DNA of 64,000 nucleotides from Sphingomonas pokkalii (GTDB lineage Bacteria > Pseudomonadota > Alphaproteobacteria > Sphingomonadales > Sphingomonadaceae). The stretch's first letter is position 1, and every line of letters starts with the position of its first letter. The position numbers were made by a program, and so were the translations under genes. Below the pieces are notes generated by a model. The model was not told the origin of the DNA and did not search any database. It was given only the letters and a program-made list of their open reading frames with translations. The DNA is taken from contig NZ_QENQ01000001.1 of NCBI RefSeq assembly GCF_003096275.1, positions 522,034 to 586,033 on the forward strand. The letters run 5' to 3'. Of this stretch, positions 1 to 8,166 are shown one piece after another.

Positions 1-74
1 TGCTGCGCAACACCACGCTGCGGATCTCGGACCGGCTGGGCTATCAGCCCGATGGCGCGGCTCCCGCAGCATGA
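1..74 (+). CDS. C-terminal end of a protein, possibly GNAT acetyltransferase (5' partial)
   Basis: An open frame enters from the left edge (first full codon at base 3) and ends at a TGA at 72-74, leaving about 23 residues. The segment NTTLRISDRLGYQP resembles the last helix and strand of GNAT N-acetyltransferases, where N-x-x-M-x-x-I-N-x-x-L-G-F is common. Too little is visible to name it. The next gene starts 70 bases downstream on the same strand. Confidence 0.35.
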   Translation, partial: LRNTTLRISDRLGYQPDGAAPAA

Positions 75-144
75 TATCCTGCCCGGCATCGCCCGTCTCC
101 CAAAGCTGGCCGGCAGGCGTTGCCGTTTTGTTGAAGGCTGAACC

Positions 145-672
145 ATGTTCCTGTCGCTTCTCGCCCTTGCCCTGACGCCGCAGACCGCCGGGCTGCCGCC
201 CCCGGCCGCGAACCCACCGCGCAGCCCGCGCGCGCCGGACCGGTTGCCGCCGGCAAACCCGATCGCGCCGCCCGACGGCAGCGACGAGCGCGCCGTGCTC
301 GCCGTGGTCGATACGTTGCTGAGCGGCATCAACGCGCGCGATGCCACGGCGATCGGGGCGGTGCTGCGCCCGGCCGGCGGCGCGACGGTGGTGACGGAAG
401 CCCAGGGCGGGGCCAGCACCGTCCGCTACCTGACATGGCCCGAACTGCTCGCCCGCTTCCAGCCAGGCCCTGAACGGTTCGACGAGCGCATCTCCGACGC
501 AGCGGTGGAGATCGACGGCGATGTCGCGATGGTGTGGGCGCCCTATGTCTTTCGGATCGATGGCAAGGTGCATCATTGCGGCACCGATCACTTCAGCCTG
601 GTGCGGGAAAATGGCCGATGGAAGATCGCTGCCCTTGCCTGGAGCCACCGCACCGCCGGGTGTCCGGCATGA
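145..672 (+). CDS. Exported NTF2-like (SnoaL/DUF4440-type) protein
   Basis: 175 aa. A short hydrophobic start (MFLSLLALALTPQTAG) is followed by a proline-rich linker to about residue 48, which suggests export to the periplasm. From about residue 50 the chain reads as an NTF2-like alpha+beta cone: a helix with LLSGINARDATAIGAVL, then strands ending in DHFSLVRENGRWKIAALAW, the usual terminal strand of SnoaL-like/DUF4440 proteins. Such domains bind small ligands or act as accessory domains; no substrate can be read from the sequence. Its stop overlaps the start of the next gene (ATGA), so the two are probably translated together. Confidence 0.7.
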   Translation: MFLSLLALALTPQTAGLPPPAANPPRSPRAPDRLPPANPIAPPDGSDERAVLAVVDTLLSGINARDATAIGAVLRPAGGATVVTEAQGGASTVRYLTWPELLARFQPGPERFDERISDAAVEIDGDVAMVWAPYVFRIDGKVHHCGTDHFSLVRENGRWKIAALAWSHRTAGCPA

Positions 673-980
673 ACCGCGATACGCTGTTCGTGCTAGATAC
701 CGACTGGCCCGACCCCGCCTTTGGCGGCACGCGGCGCTTCTACTGCAAGGACTGTATCACCGTCGAAGGCCTGCTTGCCGCCTTCCCGGCGCGTGCCGCC
801 AATATCGAGGTGGTGCGCGTTCCCTGGCCCCGGCCACGCGCGGCGGTGGTGGCGCGGCTGGGGGCTGAACATCAGAACCTGCCCGCGCTGGCCTTTGCCG
901 AAGGCGGGTTCGTCAACGATATCGAGGCAATTCTCGCCGCGCTCCACGCCCGTCACGGCTTTCCGGAGCGCCATCCCTGA
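669..980 (+). CDS. DUF3088 family protein
   Basis: 103 aa. The ATG at 669 overlaps the upstream stop and is preferred over longer in-frame extensions, which would run through the upstream coding region. The sequence matches the pattern I know for DUF3088: an N-terminal DTLFVLDTDWPDPAFGG strand, a pair of close cysteines around residues 26-29 (FYCKDC), then VPWPRPRAAVVARLGAEHQ and a conserved LPALAFAEGGF stretch. The cysteine position and small alpha/beta fold recall thioredoxin-like proteins, but function is unknown. Cytoplasmic; coupled to the NTF2-like gene. Confidence 0.7.
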   Translation: MNRDTLFVLDTDWPDPAFGGTRRFYCKDCITVEGLLAAFPARAANIEVVRVPWPRPRAAVVARLGAEHQNLPALAFAEGGFVNDIEAILAALHARHGFPERHP

Positions 981-1007
981 ACCGTGCCGCCGGCGGCGGA
1001 TGGCGCA

Positions 1008-1883
1008 TCATGCATTGCGCGCCATCCGCGTGCGAAGATGGGCGACAAGCGCTACGACCCGTGCGGGCGGATCGGGGGCGTGGACGGCGAACACGCCGAC
1101 GTCTTCCGATCCGGTATAATCGGGAAGCAGCCGGCGCAGCGCGCCATCCGCCAGTGCCTGCGTCACGTCCCACAGCGAGCGCAGGGCGATGCCGCATCCG
1201 CCGATGGCGAGTTCGCGGACGACCTCGCTCGAATTGGTGCGTACGAAGCTCTGGCCGTGCTGGGTTACCGGCCCCTCGGGCCCATCGAGCCGCCAGGGCA
1301 ACTGGCGGTCGGTCGCGAGCAGCCGATGCCGCGAAAGCGCTGCCAGCGTCTGCGGTTCGCCATGTGCATCGAGATAGGCCGGTGCAGCGCACAGCACGCG
1401 CCGGCTGGTAGCGATGCGATGCCCGATCAGCCCCGGGCCGACCTGTGCGGCGATCCGGATCGCGACGTCGTGCCGCCCCTCCAGCAGATCGACGAACTCG
1501 TCGGAGAGGTCGATCGAAAGCGCAACCTCCGGATAGGCGGCCAGAAAGGCGGGCAGGGTCGGCACCAGGTGCATCCGGCCGAACGAGGTGGGGGCGGTGA
1601 TGCGCAGCGGGCCGCGCACCAGACTGTGACGGCCGCCGATACGCCCTTCGGCGGCGGCGAGCGTTGCGCGGATCGGCGAGAGCGTGTCGAGCAGATCCTT
1701 GCCCGCAGGGGTGAGCGTGAGCCGACGCGTGGTGCGATGGAGCAGCCGGGCACCCAGACGCTGCTCCAGCCGCACGAGTCGCTTCGATACGGCAGGCGTG
1801 GAAAGCCCGCGCCGCCGGGCTGCCGCCGAGATCGACTGCGTATCGACGATATCGAGGAACAGGTCGTAATCGGGATCGAACAT
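1008..1883 (-). CDS. LysR-family transcriptional regulator
   Basis: 291 aa, normal for LysR proteins. The N-terminal winged helix-turn-helix occupies about residues 5-62 (SISAAARRRGLSTPAVSKRLVRLE, then LLHRTTRRLTLTPAGKDLL). The rest is the periplasmic-binding-protein-like effector domain, with the typical GPLRITAPTSFGRMHLVPTLPAFLAAYPEV segment near residue 90. It is transcribed away from the malate synthase G gene with 105 bases between the starts. LysR regulators often control the divergent neighbour, so regulation of glyoxylate/glycolate metabolism is a reasonable inference; the co-inducer is not known. Confidence 0.9.
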   Translation of the reverse strand: MFDPDYDLFLDIVDTQSISAAARRRGLSTPAVSKRLVRLEQRLGARLLHRTTRRLTLTPAGKDLLDTLSPIRATLAAAEGRIGGRHSLVRGPLRITAPTSFGRMHLVPTLPAFLAAYPEVALSIDLSDEFVDLLEGRHDVAIRIAAQVGPGLIGHRIATSRRVLCAAPAYLDAHGEPQTLAALSRHRLLATDRQLPWRLDGPEGPVTQHGQSFVRTNSSEVVRELAIGGCGIALRSLWDVTQALADGALRRLLPDYTGSEDVGVFAVHAPDPPARVVALVAHLRTRMARNA

Positions 1884-1988
1884 TCTTAATGTGGGGGAAA
1901 AGCTGATGTGAATTCTTTCCTTCTACCGGGCGAAGCAGGTGCGCGCTAGAGTTCCCCTCATCCGCGATGGAGCGAAGGAGGAAGGGCC

Positions 1989-4103
1989 ATGGTCGAGCTG
2001 CACGAAAAGGCGGGGCTTCAGGTTGCGGCGGCGCTGGCGACGTTCATCGAGGATCGGGTTCTGCCCGGTACGGGACTGGCGGCCGAGGCCTTCTGGCATG
2101 GTGCCGCCGCGATCTTCGAACGGTTCGCACCCCGGAATCGGGCCCTGCTTGCCCGGCGCGACGCGCTTCAGGCGTCGATCGACGCCTGGCACCGCGCACG
2201 GGCCGGCGAGCCGCACGATGCCGCCGCCTATGCCGGCTTCCTGCGCGAAATCGGCTATCTGGTGCCGGAACCCGCGCCGTTCCAAGTCGATCCCCGGCAG
2301 GTCGATCCCGAACTGGCGACGATCGCCGGGCCGCAGCTGGTCGTCCCGGTGCTCAATGCGCGCTTTCTGCTGAATGCCGCCAATGCGCGATGGGGCAGCC
2401 TGTATGACGCGCTTTACGGCACCGATGCGATTCCGGGCGAGGTGGCCCCAGGCTATGATCCCGCGCGCGGCGCGCAGGTGATCGCCTGGGCCAAGGCGTT
2501 CCTCGATCAGGCGGTGCCGCTCGCGACGGGGCGCTGGGCAGATTGGGACGGCACGGCGCTGTCGCTCGCCGATCCGTCGCAACTGGTCGGCACGGCGGGG
2601 GACAACCGCCTGTTCGCCCGCCATGGCCTGCACATCGAACTGGTGATCGATCGCACCCATCCGATCGGCCGGGCCGATCCGGCCGGCATTGCCGATGTGA
2701 TCCTTGAATCGGCGCTCTCCACGATCTGCGATTTCGAGGATTCGGTCGCGGCGGTCGATGCCGAGGATAAGGTGCAGGCCTATGCCAACTGGCTGGGGCT
2801 GATGCGCGGCGACCTGGAGGAGACGTTCGACAAGGGCGGCAAGGCGGTCACCCGGCGGCTGGCCGCCGATCGCGCCTATGTGGCGCCTGACGGCACGCCG
2901 TTCAGCCTGCCCGGTCGCGCGCTGCTGCTGGTCCGCAATGTCGGCCATCTGATGACGACACCGGCGGTGCGGCTGCCCGATGGCAGCGAGGCGCCCGAGG
3001 GCATTCTCGACGGCATCGTCGCCTCGGCGATCGCGCTGCACGACCTGAACGGCGCGGGGCCGCTGCGCAACAGCCGTGCCGGATCGATCTATATCGTCAA
3101 GCCGAAGATGCACGGGCCGGACGAGGCGGCCTTCGCCAACGATCTGTTCGATGCGATCGAGGACATGCTGGGGCTTGCCCGCCATACGCTGAAGATCGGC
3201 GTGATGGACGAGGAGCGCCGGACCAGCGCCAATCTTGCCGCCTGCATCGAAGCGGTGAAGAACCGTATCGTGTTCATCAACACCGGCTTTCTCGATCGTA
3301 CCGGCGACGAGATCCACACCGCGATGCAGGCCGGCGCGATGCTGCGCAAGGGCGACATGAAGGCCAGTGCCTGGATCCAGGCCTATGAGAATCGCAACGT
3401 TCAGATCGGGCTGGCCTGCGGGCTATCCGGCAAGGCGCAGATCGGCAAGGGCATGTGGGCGATGCCCGATCGCATGGCGGACATGCTGGCGCAGAAGATC
3501 GTCCATCCACAGTCCAGCGCGACGACGGCCTGGGTGCCGTCCCCCACCGCCGCGACGCTGCACGCCACCCATTATCATGCCGTCGACGTCGCCGCGCGCC
3601 AGGCGGAGCGCGCGCACGAATCGATCGCTCCGCTCGATGCGCTGCTCACCCTGCCGCTTGCCGCGGGGCGGAACTGGTCGGCCGAGGAGGTGCGCGACGA
3701 GATCGACAATAATGCCCAGGGCATTCTTGGCTATGTCGTGCGCTGGATCGATCAGGGAGTCGGCTGTTCCAAGGTGCCCGATATCCACGATGTCGGGTTG
3801 ATGGAGGATCGCGCGACGCTGCGCATTTCCAGCCAGCATCTCGCCAACTGGCTGTTGCACGGCGTGGTCACGCCGGCGGAGGTCGACGCGGCGTTGCTGC
3901 GGATGGCGGCGAAGGTCGATGCGCAGAACCAGGGCGACCCGCGCTATCGGCCGATGGCGCCGGATCCCGAGGCAAGCCTGGCGTTCCAGGCCGCGCGCGC
4001 GCTGGTGTTCGAAGGGGTGGCCCAGCCCAATGGTTATACCGAGCCGCTGCTCCACGCCTTCCGCGCGCGGAGCAAGGCTGCGAACGGCCGGTACGCCGGA
4101 TAG
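1989..4103 (+). CDS. glcB: Malate synthase G
   Basis: 704 aa, close to the roughly 720 aa of the monomeric G isoform. It condenses glyoxylate with acetyl-CoA to give malate, the second step of the glyoxylate route, in the cytoplasm. Seen in the sequence: the [20 protein letters not shown] start, the [22 protein letters not shown] segment and the barrel region around [27 protein letters not shown] and KPKMHGP are the family's usual signature regions, and the C-terminal plug contains [40 protein letters not shown] ribosome-binding stretch lies just before the ATG. No isocitrate lyase or glycolate oxidase gene is adjacent. Confidence 0.95.
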   Translation: MVELHEKAGLQVAAALATFIEDRVLPGTGLAAEAFWHGAAAIFERFAPRNRALLARRDALQASIDAWHRARAGEPHDAAAYAGFLREIGYLVPEPAPFQVDPRQVDPELATIAGPQLVVPVLNARFLLNAANARWGSLYDALYGTDAIPGEVAPGYDPARGAQVIAWAKAFLDQAVPLATGRWADWDGTALSLADPSQLVGTAGDNRLFARHGLHIELVIDRTHPIGRADPAGIADVILESALSTICDFEDSVAAVDAEDKVQAYANWLGLMRGDLEETFDKGGKAVTRRLAADRAYVAPDGTPFSLPGRALLLVRNVGHLMTTPAVRLPDGSEAPEGILDGIVASAIALHDLNGAGPLRNSRAGSIYIVKPKMHGPDEAAFANDLFDAIEDMLGLARHTLKIGVMDEERRTSANLAACIEAVKNRIVFINTGFLDRTGDEIHTAMQAGAMLRKGDMKASAWIQAYENRNVQIGLACGLSGKAQIGKGMWAMPDRMADMLAQKIVHPQSSATTAWVPSPTAATLHATHYHAVDVAARQAERAHESIAPLDALLTLPLAAGRNWSAEEVRDEIDNNAQGILGYVVRWIDQGVGCSKVPDIHDVGLMEDRATLRISSQHLANWLLHGVVTPAEVDAALLRMAAKVDAQNQGDPRYRPMAPDPEASLAFQAARALVFEGVAQPNGYTEPLLHAFRARSKAANGRYAG

Positions 4104-4109
4104 CGCCGT

Positions 4110-4126
4110 TGCCCGGCGGCCGGGCA
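4110..4126. terminator. Small hairpin between convergent genes
   Basis: A 7-bp stem (TGCCCGG / CCGGGCA) with a 3-base loop lies between the malate synthase stop and the stop of the leftward gene. There is no T-run on either strand, so it is only a weak candidate for a bidirectional terminator. Confidence 0.3.
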
Positions 4127-4127
4127 C

Positions 4128-5012
4128 TCATCCCCGGCGCTGGCGCAGCAGCAGGAAGCCGCCCACGCCCACGCCGCCGGCGGCGAGCGCGAGGGCGCCA
4201 TAGGGGGTAGCCTTGTCGGCGCCGGGCACTGCTGCCGGCGGATCGTTCCGGCCGACATCGGCCGGGACGAAGCCCCGCGACGTCAGCTCGATCGCATCGA
4301 GATTGAGGCCCATGTGCCTGGCGCCCTTGCGCACGGCATCGCCGATTTCGCGAAGGCGTGCGGGATTGCCCTTGGCCTGTTCCACGGCGACTTCGATCAG
4401 TGCAGCCTGAACCCACAGCGCCTCGGCGAATTCCTGCTTCTGCGCTTCCGACGCGCGCGCTATCTCCGGGGTCGCGCCGATGGCCCGCGCGGCCTGGGCG
4501 CGGACGGTTGCCGCGAGCGCCGGCTTGGTTTCGTCATACTGGCCGTGCGCGGCCTGCCAGGCGTTGATCCACCAGCATGTATAGGCGTCTGCGACGTTAT
4601 CGATGCGCAGGCCCAGTGGCCGGACAAGCGCGCCGATCCTCTCGATGAAGTCGCCCTCGGCGAAGACCTTTTGCATGTCGGCGGCGCCCTGCGGATCGAC
4701 GGCACGCGTTTTCTGGACAAAGGCCGCCAGATTGGCGCTACGACGCGTCCTGGAAGGCGTATAGTGCAGCACCGACATGTCGGGCAGGGGCGCCGCCCGC
4801 GTTGCCGCGAGATCCGGGGCGCGTCGCGTCATGGGGCCGCCGCGGGCCTGATCCTGTCGCTTGCGATCCTCCAGTAACATGCCCAGTTGATCGGTCTTGC
4901 CGATCGAGGGGACGAGCACGCTCCAGCTCCAGCCATCGACGATCTGGGCGGCAGCGGGGGGTGTCCACCCAGCTGCCAATGCCAACAGTGCTCCCGCCAG
5001 AAACCGTTTCAT
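4128..5012 (-). CDS. Exported protein with C-terminal membrane anchor (DUF6683-like)
   Basis: 294 aa from the ATG at 5012; upstream in-frame codons lack signal-peptide character. Residues 1-22 (MKRFLAGALLALAAGWTPPAAAQ) form a clear signal peptide. The body is mostly helical and includes YTPSRTRRSANLAAFV, which I associate with DUF6683 proteins. The tail has a hydrophobic anchor (GALALAAGGVGVGGFLLL) followed by RQRRG, like an exosortase-type or simple inner-membrane anchor. It lies 74 bases downstream of the 211-aa T3SS-associated gene on the same strand, probably co-transcribed. It could be an accessory or immunity-like partner of that protein; function is not known. Confidence 0.6.
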   Translation of the reverse strand: MKRFLAGALLALAAGWTPPAAAQIVDGWSWSVLVPSIGKTDQLGMLLEDRKRQDQARGGPMTRRAPDLAATRAAPLPDMSVLHYTPSRTRRSANLAAFVQKTRAVDPQGAADMQKVFAEGDFIERIGALVRPLGLRIDNVADAYTCWWINAWQAAHGQYDETKPALAATVRAQAARAIGATPEIARASEAQKQEFAEALWVQAALIEVAVEQAKGNPARLREIGDAVRKGARHMGLNLDAIELTSRGFVPADVGRNDPPAAVPGADKATPYGALALAAGGVGVGGFLLLRQRRG

Positions 5013-5086
5013 GTGTCGCTCCCTTTCCAGAACGCGAAAAGGGGAGAGCGGCACCGCCGCTCTCCCGAAGAGGAAATTGGTTGGAC

Positions 5087-5722
5087 TTACTGCTTGCGCG
5101 CCATGCCGCTGAGTCCTTCGCCGATCGTCTTGATCACCGTACCGGTCGTGTTCATCATCAGCGAGAACTCCTGGCCGGCAACCTGCAGGTCGGTGTTGGT
5201 CTTGACCGAGCGATTGCTGCCCTGCTTGTCCATCGCGCGGGCGAGCTTGTCCATATCCTGCACCTTGCGATCCATCTCCGCCGCCATCGAGTCGGCGATG
5301 GCCTGGAGCCAGCTCCTGGCTTTGCCGCTGCGGGCCGACTGGGCCTTCGCCAACGCTTCGCCGTTCTGGAAGGCCTCGCTGAGCTGCTGATACATGTCGC
5401 GCGAGTCCGATTCCGCGGCGCGCTGCAGTTCACCCTGCTGCGACGGCGACAGGTCGAAATTCTGGGCGAGGCTCGCCACCGCTTCGGCGATCGTGGCCGG
5501 CCCGCCCACGGAGCCGGTCGCCATCGAGAAGCCGTCCTGCACCAGATTGATGGCGCTCTGCGGCAGGCCGAGCTGCTGGCCCAGCTGCTGCAGCACTTCC
5601 TTGGCGATCGCGGTGCCCAGCGTGCGCACCGCGAGCGATGCCCAGCCCGCCGGGCCCATCGCGAGAGAGGCAAGGTTCAGCGGATTGACGAACGAACGGG
5701 CGAGACTGCTGAGACCGAACAT
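5087..5722 (-). CDS. Candidate T3SS-secreted helical protein (filament, tip or effector)
   Basis: 211 aa from the ATG at 5722; the longer frame to 5800 starts inside the promoter region. There is no signal peptide. A hydrophobic, alanine-rich stretch lies at about residues 17-45 (LASLAMGPAGWASLAVRTLG), followed by long helices rich in Q, E, A and K. The C-terminal helix ends FSLMMNTTGTVIKTIGEGLSGMARKQ-like. That resembles the end of the putative needle protein encoded at 16849 (FMANSSHSSIDSVSKALETMARKN), so it may belong to the same family of self-assembling T3SS filament, tip or translocator proteins. A copy of the shared regulatory motif lies 108 bases upstream. Family assignment is tentative. 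Confidence 0.5.
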   Translation of the reverse strand: MFGLSSLARSFVNPLNLASLAMGPAGWASLAVRTLGTAIAKEVLQQLGQQLGLPQSAINLVQDGFSMATGSVGGPATIAEAVASLAQNFDLSPSQQGELQRAAESDSRDMYQQLSEAFQNGEALAKAQSARSGKARSWLQAIADSMAAEMDRKVQDMDKLARAMDKQGSNRSVKTNTDLQVAGQEFSLMMNTTGTVIKTIGEGLSGMARKQ

Positions 5723-5826
5723 GGATATTATCCTTCCATCCAGTTGTCGCGCTCCCTGCGGGAGCAAGCCGCCGACACCGTGTCGCCGGTACAAGCGCAA
5801 ATTGCCCCGGATCGGTGCCCCGCGCG

Positions 5827-5865
5827 CTCCACGATTCGTTTAGGCACGCTCAACGAATCGTGGAG
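5827..5865. promoter_or_regulatory. Conserved T3SS-locus motif, copy A, embedded in a perfect inverted repeat
   Basis: On the minus strand the motif reads GCCTAAACGAATCGTGGAG and faces the gene starting at 5722. Here it forms the second arm of a perfect 14-bp inverted repeat (CTCCACGATTCGTT / AACGAATCGTGGAG, 11-base loop). The core ACGAWTCGT is itself palindromic. Near-identical motifs occur at 22262-22280, 24390-24404 and 26378-26392, always before T3SS-associated genes. The hairpin lies just after the stop of the leftward regulator gene, so it may also stop that transcript, but no T-run follows. Confidence 0.7.
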
Positions 5866-5873
5866 GGGGGCGC

Positions 5874-6251
5874 TCATTCGAGCGGCAGGAAGAGCAGTCC
5901 CGCCAGGCTGTTGAGTTCGCGAACGCCGTCGAGATCGAGCTTGCGGATCGCGTTGTTCATATGGGTGCGCACGGTGTTCTCGGTCATGTTGAGCAGCGTG
6001 CCGATATCGCCGTTGGCGCGGCCCCAGCCGAGGAAGCGAAGCACTGCCGCCTCGTTGCGGGTCAGCGTCTGCAGCCCCGCCAGATGCAGCAGCGGCACCC
6101 GCCAGCCGGGGACGGTGAACTCGCCGATGCGGATCTCGCGGGCCCCGGCGCCGCGGCGCTCCTCGGCAGCGCGCAGTTCGGCGATCAGCTGGGCGAGCTG
6201 TTCGGCATCGCTGGCCAAGGGCGGCGCGCGGAGGGCGGTGGCGCCGGTCAT
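5874..6251 (-). CDS. Small LuxR-type HTH transcriptional regulator of the T3SS locus
   Basis: 125 aa from the ATG at 6251, whose ATGA overlaps the sctT stop; this is the last gene of the export-apparatus operon. The C-terminal half carries a GerE/LuxR-type helix-turn-helix (LTRNEAAVLRFLGWGRANGDIGTLLNMTENTVRTHMNNAIRKLDL, about residues 62-106). No receiver or autoinducer domain is present; the N-terminal 60 residues are helical and could bind a partner. Position makes it the best local candidate for binding the palindromic ACGAWTCGT motif found before the effector-type genes, but that is inference. Confidence 0.8.
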   Translation of the reverse strand: MTGATALRAPPLASDAEQLAQLIAELRAAEERRGAGAREIRIGEFTVPGWRVPLLHLAGLQTLTRNEAAVLRFLGWGRANGDIGTLLNMTENTVRTHMNNAIRKLDLDGVRELNSLAGLLFLPLE

Positions 6252-7075
6252 TGCGGCTTGGCCGTTCGCTGGAGGACGCCGCCGGCGATTTCCTCGCGCG
6301 TGCCGAGATCGGCGAGGATCGCCTGGGCGAGCAGCGGGAGCGTGAGGATGACGACGAAGGTGGCGGCGGCGGCCTTGATCGGCATCGCCATCGAGAAGAC
6401 GTTGAACGACTGGGCGAAGCGGTTGAGGAAGCCCATCGCCAGGTCGATCACATAGAGCACGGTCAGCACCGGCGCCGCGAACAGGAAGGCGAGCGCGAAC
6501 AGGCGGCCGAACTCGCCCTCGAAGAACATCAGCGCGCGGGCATCGAGCTGCAGTCCGCCGGGGCCGAGCGGCCAGATCAGATAGCTGCCCATCACCGTGC
6601 CGACGAGCAGCGTCAGCCCGCCCGCCGTCACGAACACCACTTCGGCGAAGCGGCTGAGCAGGATGCCGGTGAGCGAGCTGGTGTTGCCGCTCAGCGGATC
6701 GACCAGCTGGCCGATGGTCGCGCCCACCTTGGTGTCGATGATCTCGCCCGCGGCGCCCAGCGCCCAGAGCACGGTGCCGAAAAAGAACCCGATCGCGCCG
6801 CCGGCGGCGGCTTCCTTGAGCAGCATCTTCAGCCAGCCCATCGCGGAGAGAGCGTTCGGGTGGAAATCCGGCTGCATCTGCAGCGCGACCAGCCCGAAGG
6901 TGACGATGATGCTGTTGCGCACCGTCCCCGGCATCACTTCGCGCGAGAAGACCGGCACGAACACGAAGGCGAAGGCGAAGCGCGCCGAGGCGACCGCGAC
7001 GACCAGCAGCTGGTCGAGCCAGGGCATCGCCGCGAACAGCGGCACGCCGATGCCGGGGGGCACCGCCTCGATCAT
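6248..7075 (-). CDS. sctT: T3SS export apparatus protein SctT (FliR/YscT family)
   Basis: 275 aa. The start at 7075 (MIEAVPPGIG) overlaps the sctS stop by 4 bases. At least five hydrophobic segments are visible, including LLVVAVASARFAFAFVFVPVF and AIGFFFGTVLWALGAAGEIID. The segment GEIIDTKVGATIGQLVDPLSGNTSSLTG corresponds to the conserved GxxID...G..........P..G...S.L region of FliR/SctT. SctT joins SctR and SctS to form the helical export gate in the inner membrane. The length suits SctT (about 260 aa). Confidence 0.93.
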   Translation of the reverse strand: MIEAVPPGIGVPLFAAMPWLDQLLVVAVASARFAFAFVFVPVFSREVMPGTVRNSIIVTFGLVALQMQPDFHPNALSAMGWLKMLLKEAAAGGAIGFFFGTVLWALGAAGEIIDTKVGATIGQLVDPLSGNTSSLTGILLSRFAEVVFVTAGGLTLLVGTVMGSYLIWPLGPGGLQLDARALMFFEGEFGRLFALAFLFAAPVLTVLYVIDLAMGFLNRFAQSFNVFSMAMPIKAAAATFVVILTLPLLAQAILADLGTREEIAGGVLQRTAKPQ

Positions 7076-7338
7076 CGCCCCACCGCCGCGAGGCCGGAGA
7101 AGATCGAGTCCGCATAGCTGTACAGCGTGCCCGCCATCAGGCTGGCGGTGACGAAGATGCTGATCACGATCGCGAAGAATTTGAGCGTATATTGCAGCGT
7201 CTGTTCCTGCAGCTGGGTCGCCGCCTGCACGATCGCGACGAGCAGACCCACCACCGACGCCGCGATGATCGGCGGCGCCGAGAGCAGCAGCACCAGCCAC
7301 AGCCCCTGCGTGGTCACGGCGACGAGATCGTCGCTCAT
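7072..7338 (-). CDS. sctS: T3SS export apparatus protein SctS (FliQ/YscS family)
   Basis: 88 aa with two hydrophobic hairpin segments (GLWLVLLLSAPPIIAASVVGLLVAIVQA and LKFFAIVISIFVTASLMAGTLY). Between them is the typical AATQLQEQTLQYTLKF loop of FliQ/SctS. Four copies would wrap the SctR5-SctT1 gate. The start at 7338 follows the large hairpin that separates it from sctR. Length and hydrophobicity fit the family exactly. Confidence 0.94.
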   Translation of the reverse strand: MSDDLVAVTTQGLWLVLLLSAPPIIAASVVGLLVAIVQAATQLQEQTLQYTLKFFAIVISIFVTASLMAGTLYSYADSIFSGLAAVGR

Positions 7339-7353
7339 GGCCTTTTCTCCGCG

Positions 7354-7433
7354 CGGTGCCGGCCCGCTCCCCCACCCGGCCACCCATAGGATACTGGCGT
7401 TGGGCGGCCGGGTGGGGGAGCGGGCCGGCACCG
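7354..7433. repeat. Very strong perfect hairpin between sctR and sctS
   Basis: Two 28-bp perfectly complementary arms (7354-7381 and 7406-7433, core GGCCCGCTCCCCCACC) flank a 24-base loop. After one mismatch the stem continues for four more pairs (CCCA/TGGG). It fills most of the 129-base gap between sctR and sctS, the only large gap inside this otherwise overlapping operon. It could be an internal attenuator or mRNA processing/stability element, or a mobile intergenic palindrome. No T-run follows on the minus strand. Confidence 0.85.
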
Positions 7434-7467
7434 GACCTGCGCCCGTGGCGCAGCAAGAAGCGCCTCC

Positions 7468-8166
7468 TCAGGCATAGGAGAGCACCAGGCCGTGGCTCAG
7501 CTTCACCCAGCCGTCGACCAGCACGAACAGCAGGATCTTGAACGGCAGCGAGATGGTGACCGGGGACAGCATCATCATGCCCATCGCCAACAGGATGTTG
7601 GCGATCACCATGTCGATGACGAGGAAGGGCAGGAAGATCAGGAAGCCGATCTGGAAGGCGAGCTTGAGCTCCTTCACGACGAAGGCCGGGATGACGATCA
7701 CGAAATCGGTGTCGCGCAAGGTGCTGACCTTGGCCGGATCGCCGATCCGCTGCTGGGTGCGCAGGAAGAAGGCGCGCTCGCGCGGGTCGCTGTGCTTGAC
7801 CAGGAATTCGCGCAAGGGCTCCTTGGCGCGATCGGCGGTGGCGAAGATGTCGCCGGTGCTCTCGATCGGGTTTTCCGCCTGGGCCGGGGGATCGCCGGGC
7901 ATGGTGCGCGCGGCCGGGCCCTGGACGGCGGCGGCGACCTGCATCTTCTCCAGCGTCGGGTACATCACGAACACGGTGAGGATCAGCGCCAGGCCGTTGA
8001 GCACCAGGTTGGGCGGCACCTGCTGCAGGCCCAGCGCATTGCGCACCAGGCTCAGCACCACGGCGATCTTGGTGAAGCTGGTCACCATCACCGCGAAGAA
8101 GGGCGCAAGCGCGATCAGGACGACGGTGATCAGCGCCGAGCCGGGGGTGAACTGGGCGAGGTTCAC
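7468..8166 (-). CDS. sctR: T3SS export apparatus protein SctR (FliP/YscR family)
   Basis: 232 aa from a GTG at 8166 that overlaps the sctQ stop (GTGA). The N-terminal hydrophobic segment (ALITVVLIALAPFFAVMVTSFTKIAVVLSLVRNALGLQQVPPN) is the FliP/SctR hallmark. A polar central part (residues ~70-125) leads to DFVIVIPAFVVKELKLAFQIGFLIFLPFLVIDMVIANILLAMGMMMLSP, equivalent to the conserved SEL..AF.IGF.I..PFL.ID.V....LM..GMMM..P region. Five copies form the export gate core. No signal peptide cleavage site as in flagellar FliP is evident. Confidence 0.95.
   Translation of the reverse strand: MNLAQFTPGSALITVVLIALAPFFAVMVTSFTKIAVVLSLVRNALGLQQVPPNLVLNGLALILTVFVMYPTLEKMQVAAAVQGPAARTMPGDPPAQAENPIESTGDIFATADRAKEPLREFLVKHSDPRERAFFLRTQQRIGDPAKVSTLRDTDFVIVIPAFVVKELKLAFQIGFLIFLPFLVIDMVIANILLAMGMMMLSPVTISLPFKILLFVLVDGWVKLSHGLVLSYA

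Noticed and set aside
5827..5865. Treating the inverted repeat only as a rho-independent terminator
   Set aside because: No T-run follows on either strand, and one arm recurs alone as the motif at three other gene starts. A dual role is left open.
7127..7477. Plus-strand frames running across the sctR-sctS hairpin
   Set aside because: They read antisense to sctS and through the palindrome, with no ribosome site or family pattern.
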